A DNA stretch of 6,243 bases from contig JAHFPI010000111.1 of NCBI GenBank assembly GCA_023266795.1, forward strand, positions 1-6,243, in the 5' to 3' direction. Position 1 is the stretch's first letter; each line of letters starts with the position of its first letter. This stretch comes from Rhodospirillales bacterium (GTDB lineage Bacteria > Pseudomonadota > Alphaproteobacteria > Micavibrionales > UBA2020). Below the pieces are notes generated by a model that made no database searches, was not told where the DNA came from, and saw only the letters and a program-made list of their open reading frames with translations. This document shows, piece by piece, positions 5,345 to 6,243 of the stretch. Position numbers and translations under genes: made by a program.

Positions 5345-5392
5345 CGATATAGTTCTATCTATGTGATAAATATGAAATTTTAAAGGAAAAAG

Positions 5393-6243
5393 TTACTTTT
5401 TGAGGGCGGGGCTGGCGGGATCTTTTTTGGCAAGAAGGCTGCCGGCTTCAGGGCTTCCCTGAGCGACGGCTTTGTTCAGGTATTCACGCGCTTTTTCCTG
5501 ATCTGCCGGGACGCCCATCCCCTCCATATACATTTGACCGATGCGCGTAAGCGCGTGCGGGTCGCTCTTGGCGGCGGCCCGCATATAAAGGTTCATGGCC
5601 TGTGGATAATTTTTGGGTATGCCTTCCCAGCCGTCAAAGAAAATATCTCCGGCCTTGTCGATCCAGAAAGGGGGGGCAGTTGGTTTGATCGCCACTTTGA
5701 GCGTCCAGACGAGTGATTGCATCGGATCTTTATCGACCCCGTCTCCTGCGGCATACATCTCGCTTAAAATCATTTGCGCGGGCAACAGGTCAAGGTCCGC
5801 TGCTTTTTTCATCCAGAATAGCGCCTGTACGGAATTTTTAGGAGTGCCTTGGCCATTTTTAAGCATACGGGCAAGATCAAACATGGCGACACGATGTCCC
5901 CCTTCCGCCGCCCGCGTCAGCCAGAGGACGGCATTTTGCAGGTCGGGGGGATTTTTATAGTTGTGGTAGAAATTGCCCAGACGGAATTGCGCATCGCCGG
6001 CATTCTGCTGCGCAGCCTTCAGAAACCATTTCTCCGCTTCTTTATAATCCGTTTTTAAGCCTGTAAAATGGCCCTCGGCTTGAAGAAACGCCAGCCTGAG
6101 CTGGGAAAGCCCGTGGCCCTGCAGGGCTGCGCCCAGAAACCACTTTTTTGCCTGCGGATAATCGGGCGTACCGCCGTTGCCGGTAAAATATATCTCACCC
6201 AGCCGATATTGGGCGAGCATATGGCCGTGTTTTGCGGCGCTGG
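5393..6243 (-). CDS. Sel1-like repeat (TPR-type) protein, N-terminal part outside window
   Basis: At least 282 residues are visible. The frame stays open to the window edge, and the codons before the ATG at 6220 read SAAKHGH, the normal beginning of a Sel1 unit, so that ATG is internal and the true start lies beyond 6243. About eight Sel1 units of 36 or so residues follow. Each has an AA..G...A opening, a YxLG-like helix and a closing (K/M)WFLKAA-like helix: EAEKWFLKAAQQNAGDAQF, then NAVLWLTRAAEGGHRVAMF, QALFWMKKAADLDLLPAQM and KAREYLNKAVAQGSPEAGSL. The gene ends with a basic tail (LLAKKDPASPALKK). Sel1 solenoids are protein-interaction scaffolds, often exported or periplasmic; whether this one has a signal peptide cannot be seen. 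It lies on the same strand as the ankyrin genes, separated by 115 bases that contain their promoter. No rho-independent terminator is evident after its stop. Confidence 0.88.
   Translation of the reverse strand, partial: SAAKHGHMLAQYRLGEIYFTGNGGTPDYPQAKKWFLGAALQGHGLSQLRLAFLQAEGHFTGLKTDYKEAEKWFLKAAQQNAGDAQFRLGNFYHNYKNPPDLQNAVLWLTRAAEGGHRVAMFDLARMLKNGQGTPKNSVQALFWMKKAADLDLLPAQMILSEMYAAGDGVDKDPMQSLVWTLKVAIKPTAPPFWIDKAGDIFFDGWEGIPKNYPQAMNLYMRAAAKSDPHALTRIGQMYMEGMGVPADQEKAREYLNKAVAQGSPEAGSLLAKKDPASPALKK

Noticed and set aside
5345..5392. AT-rich partly symmetrical stretch (ATAGTTCTAT) as a terminator for the Sel1 gene
   Set aside because: The stem is only four base pairs of A/T-rich pairing and lacks a following T-run on the minus strand.

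Overview
The window looks like a stretch of chromosome from an alphaproteobacterium of moderate GC content. The assignment rests on a CPA2 antiporter tail, RluB and TadA of alphaproteobacterial flavour, and the tight divergent rluB/tadA pair. It is an inference; a predatory, host-associated or aquatic lineage rich in repeat proteins would fit, but nothing here fixes the genus. I see no rRNA, tRNA, CRISPR array, insertion sequence or attachment site.

Layout. (1) Bases 2-406 (+) are the last 134 residues of a CPA2-type cation:proton antiporter. (2) Bases 470-1480 (+) encode a stand-alone phosphotransferase of the aminoglycoside phosphotransferase/choline kinase fold. It looks more AT-rich than its neighbours and has no clear ribosome binding site. 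It converges on rluB with an 8-base overlap. (3) A divergent RNA-modification pair follows: rluB (-), a 23S rRNA pseudouridine synthase, and tadA (+), the tRNA wobble adenosine deaminase. Their start codons are only 21 bases apart. (4) Bases 2680-5277 (-) hold four consecutive ankyrin-repeat genes, read in the order 203, 267, 176 and 220 residues. Every junction is a 4-base ATGA stop/start overlap, so this is one translationally coupled unit. A near-consensus promoter (TTGACA - 18 bp - TATAAC) and a good Shine-Dalgarno site before a TTG start lie at its head. (5) Bases 5393-6243 (-) carry a Sel1-like repeat protein whose N-terminus lies beyond the window.

The most unusual element is the ankyrin cassette. 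The four proteins differ in repeat number (roughly 5, 7, 4 and 5 units) but share one architecture: a short N-terminus, an ankyrin solenoid, an Ala/Glu/Arg-rich linker, and a basic C-terminal tail of about 22 residues resembling QRLKEMxQRLKPKFGPAP. The tail is not part of the ankyrin fold and is kept in all four, so it is probably a functional tag, for docking, assembly or export. The tail and the organisation suggest a family that grew by tandem duplication and makes several binding surfaces on one common handle. The function is not known from the sequence. The Sel1 gene upstream, on the same strand, is another protein-protein interaction solenoid and may or may not belong to the same system.
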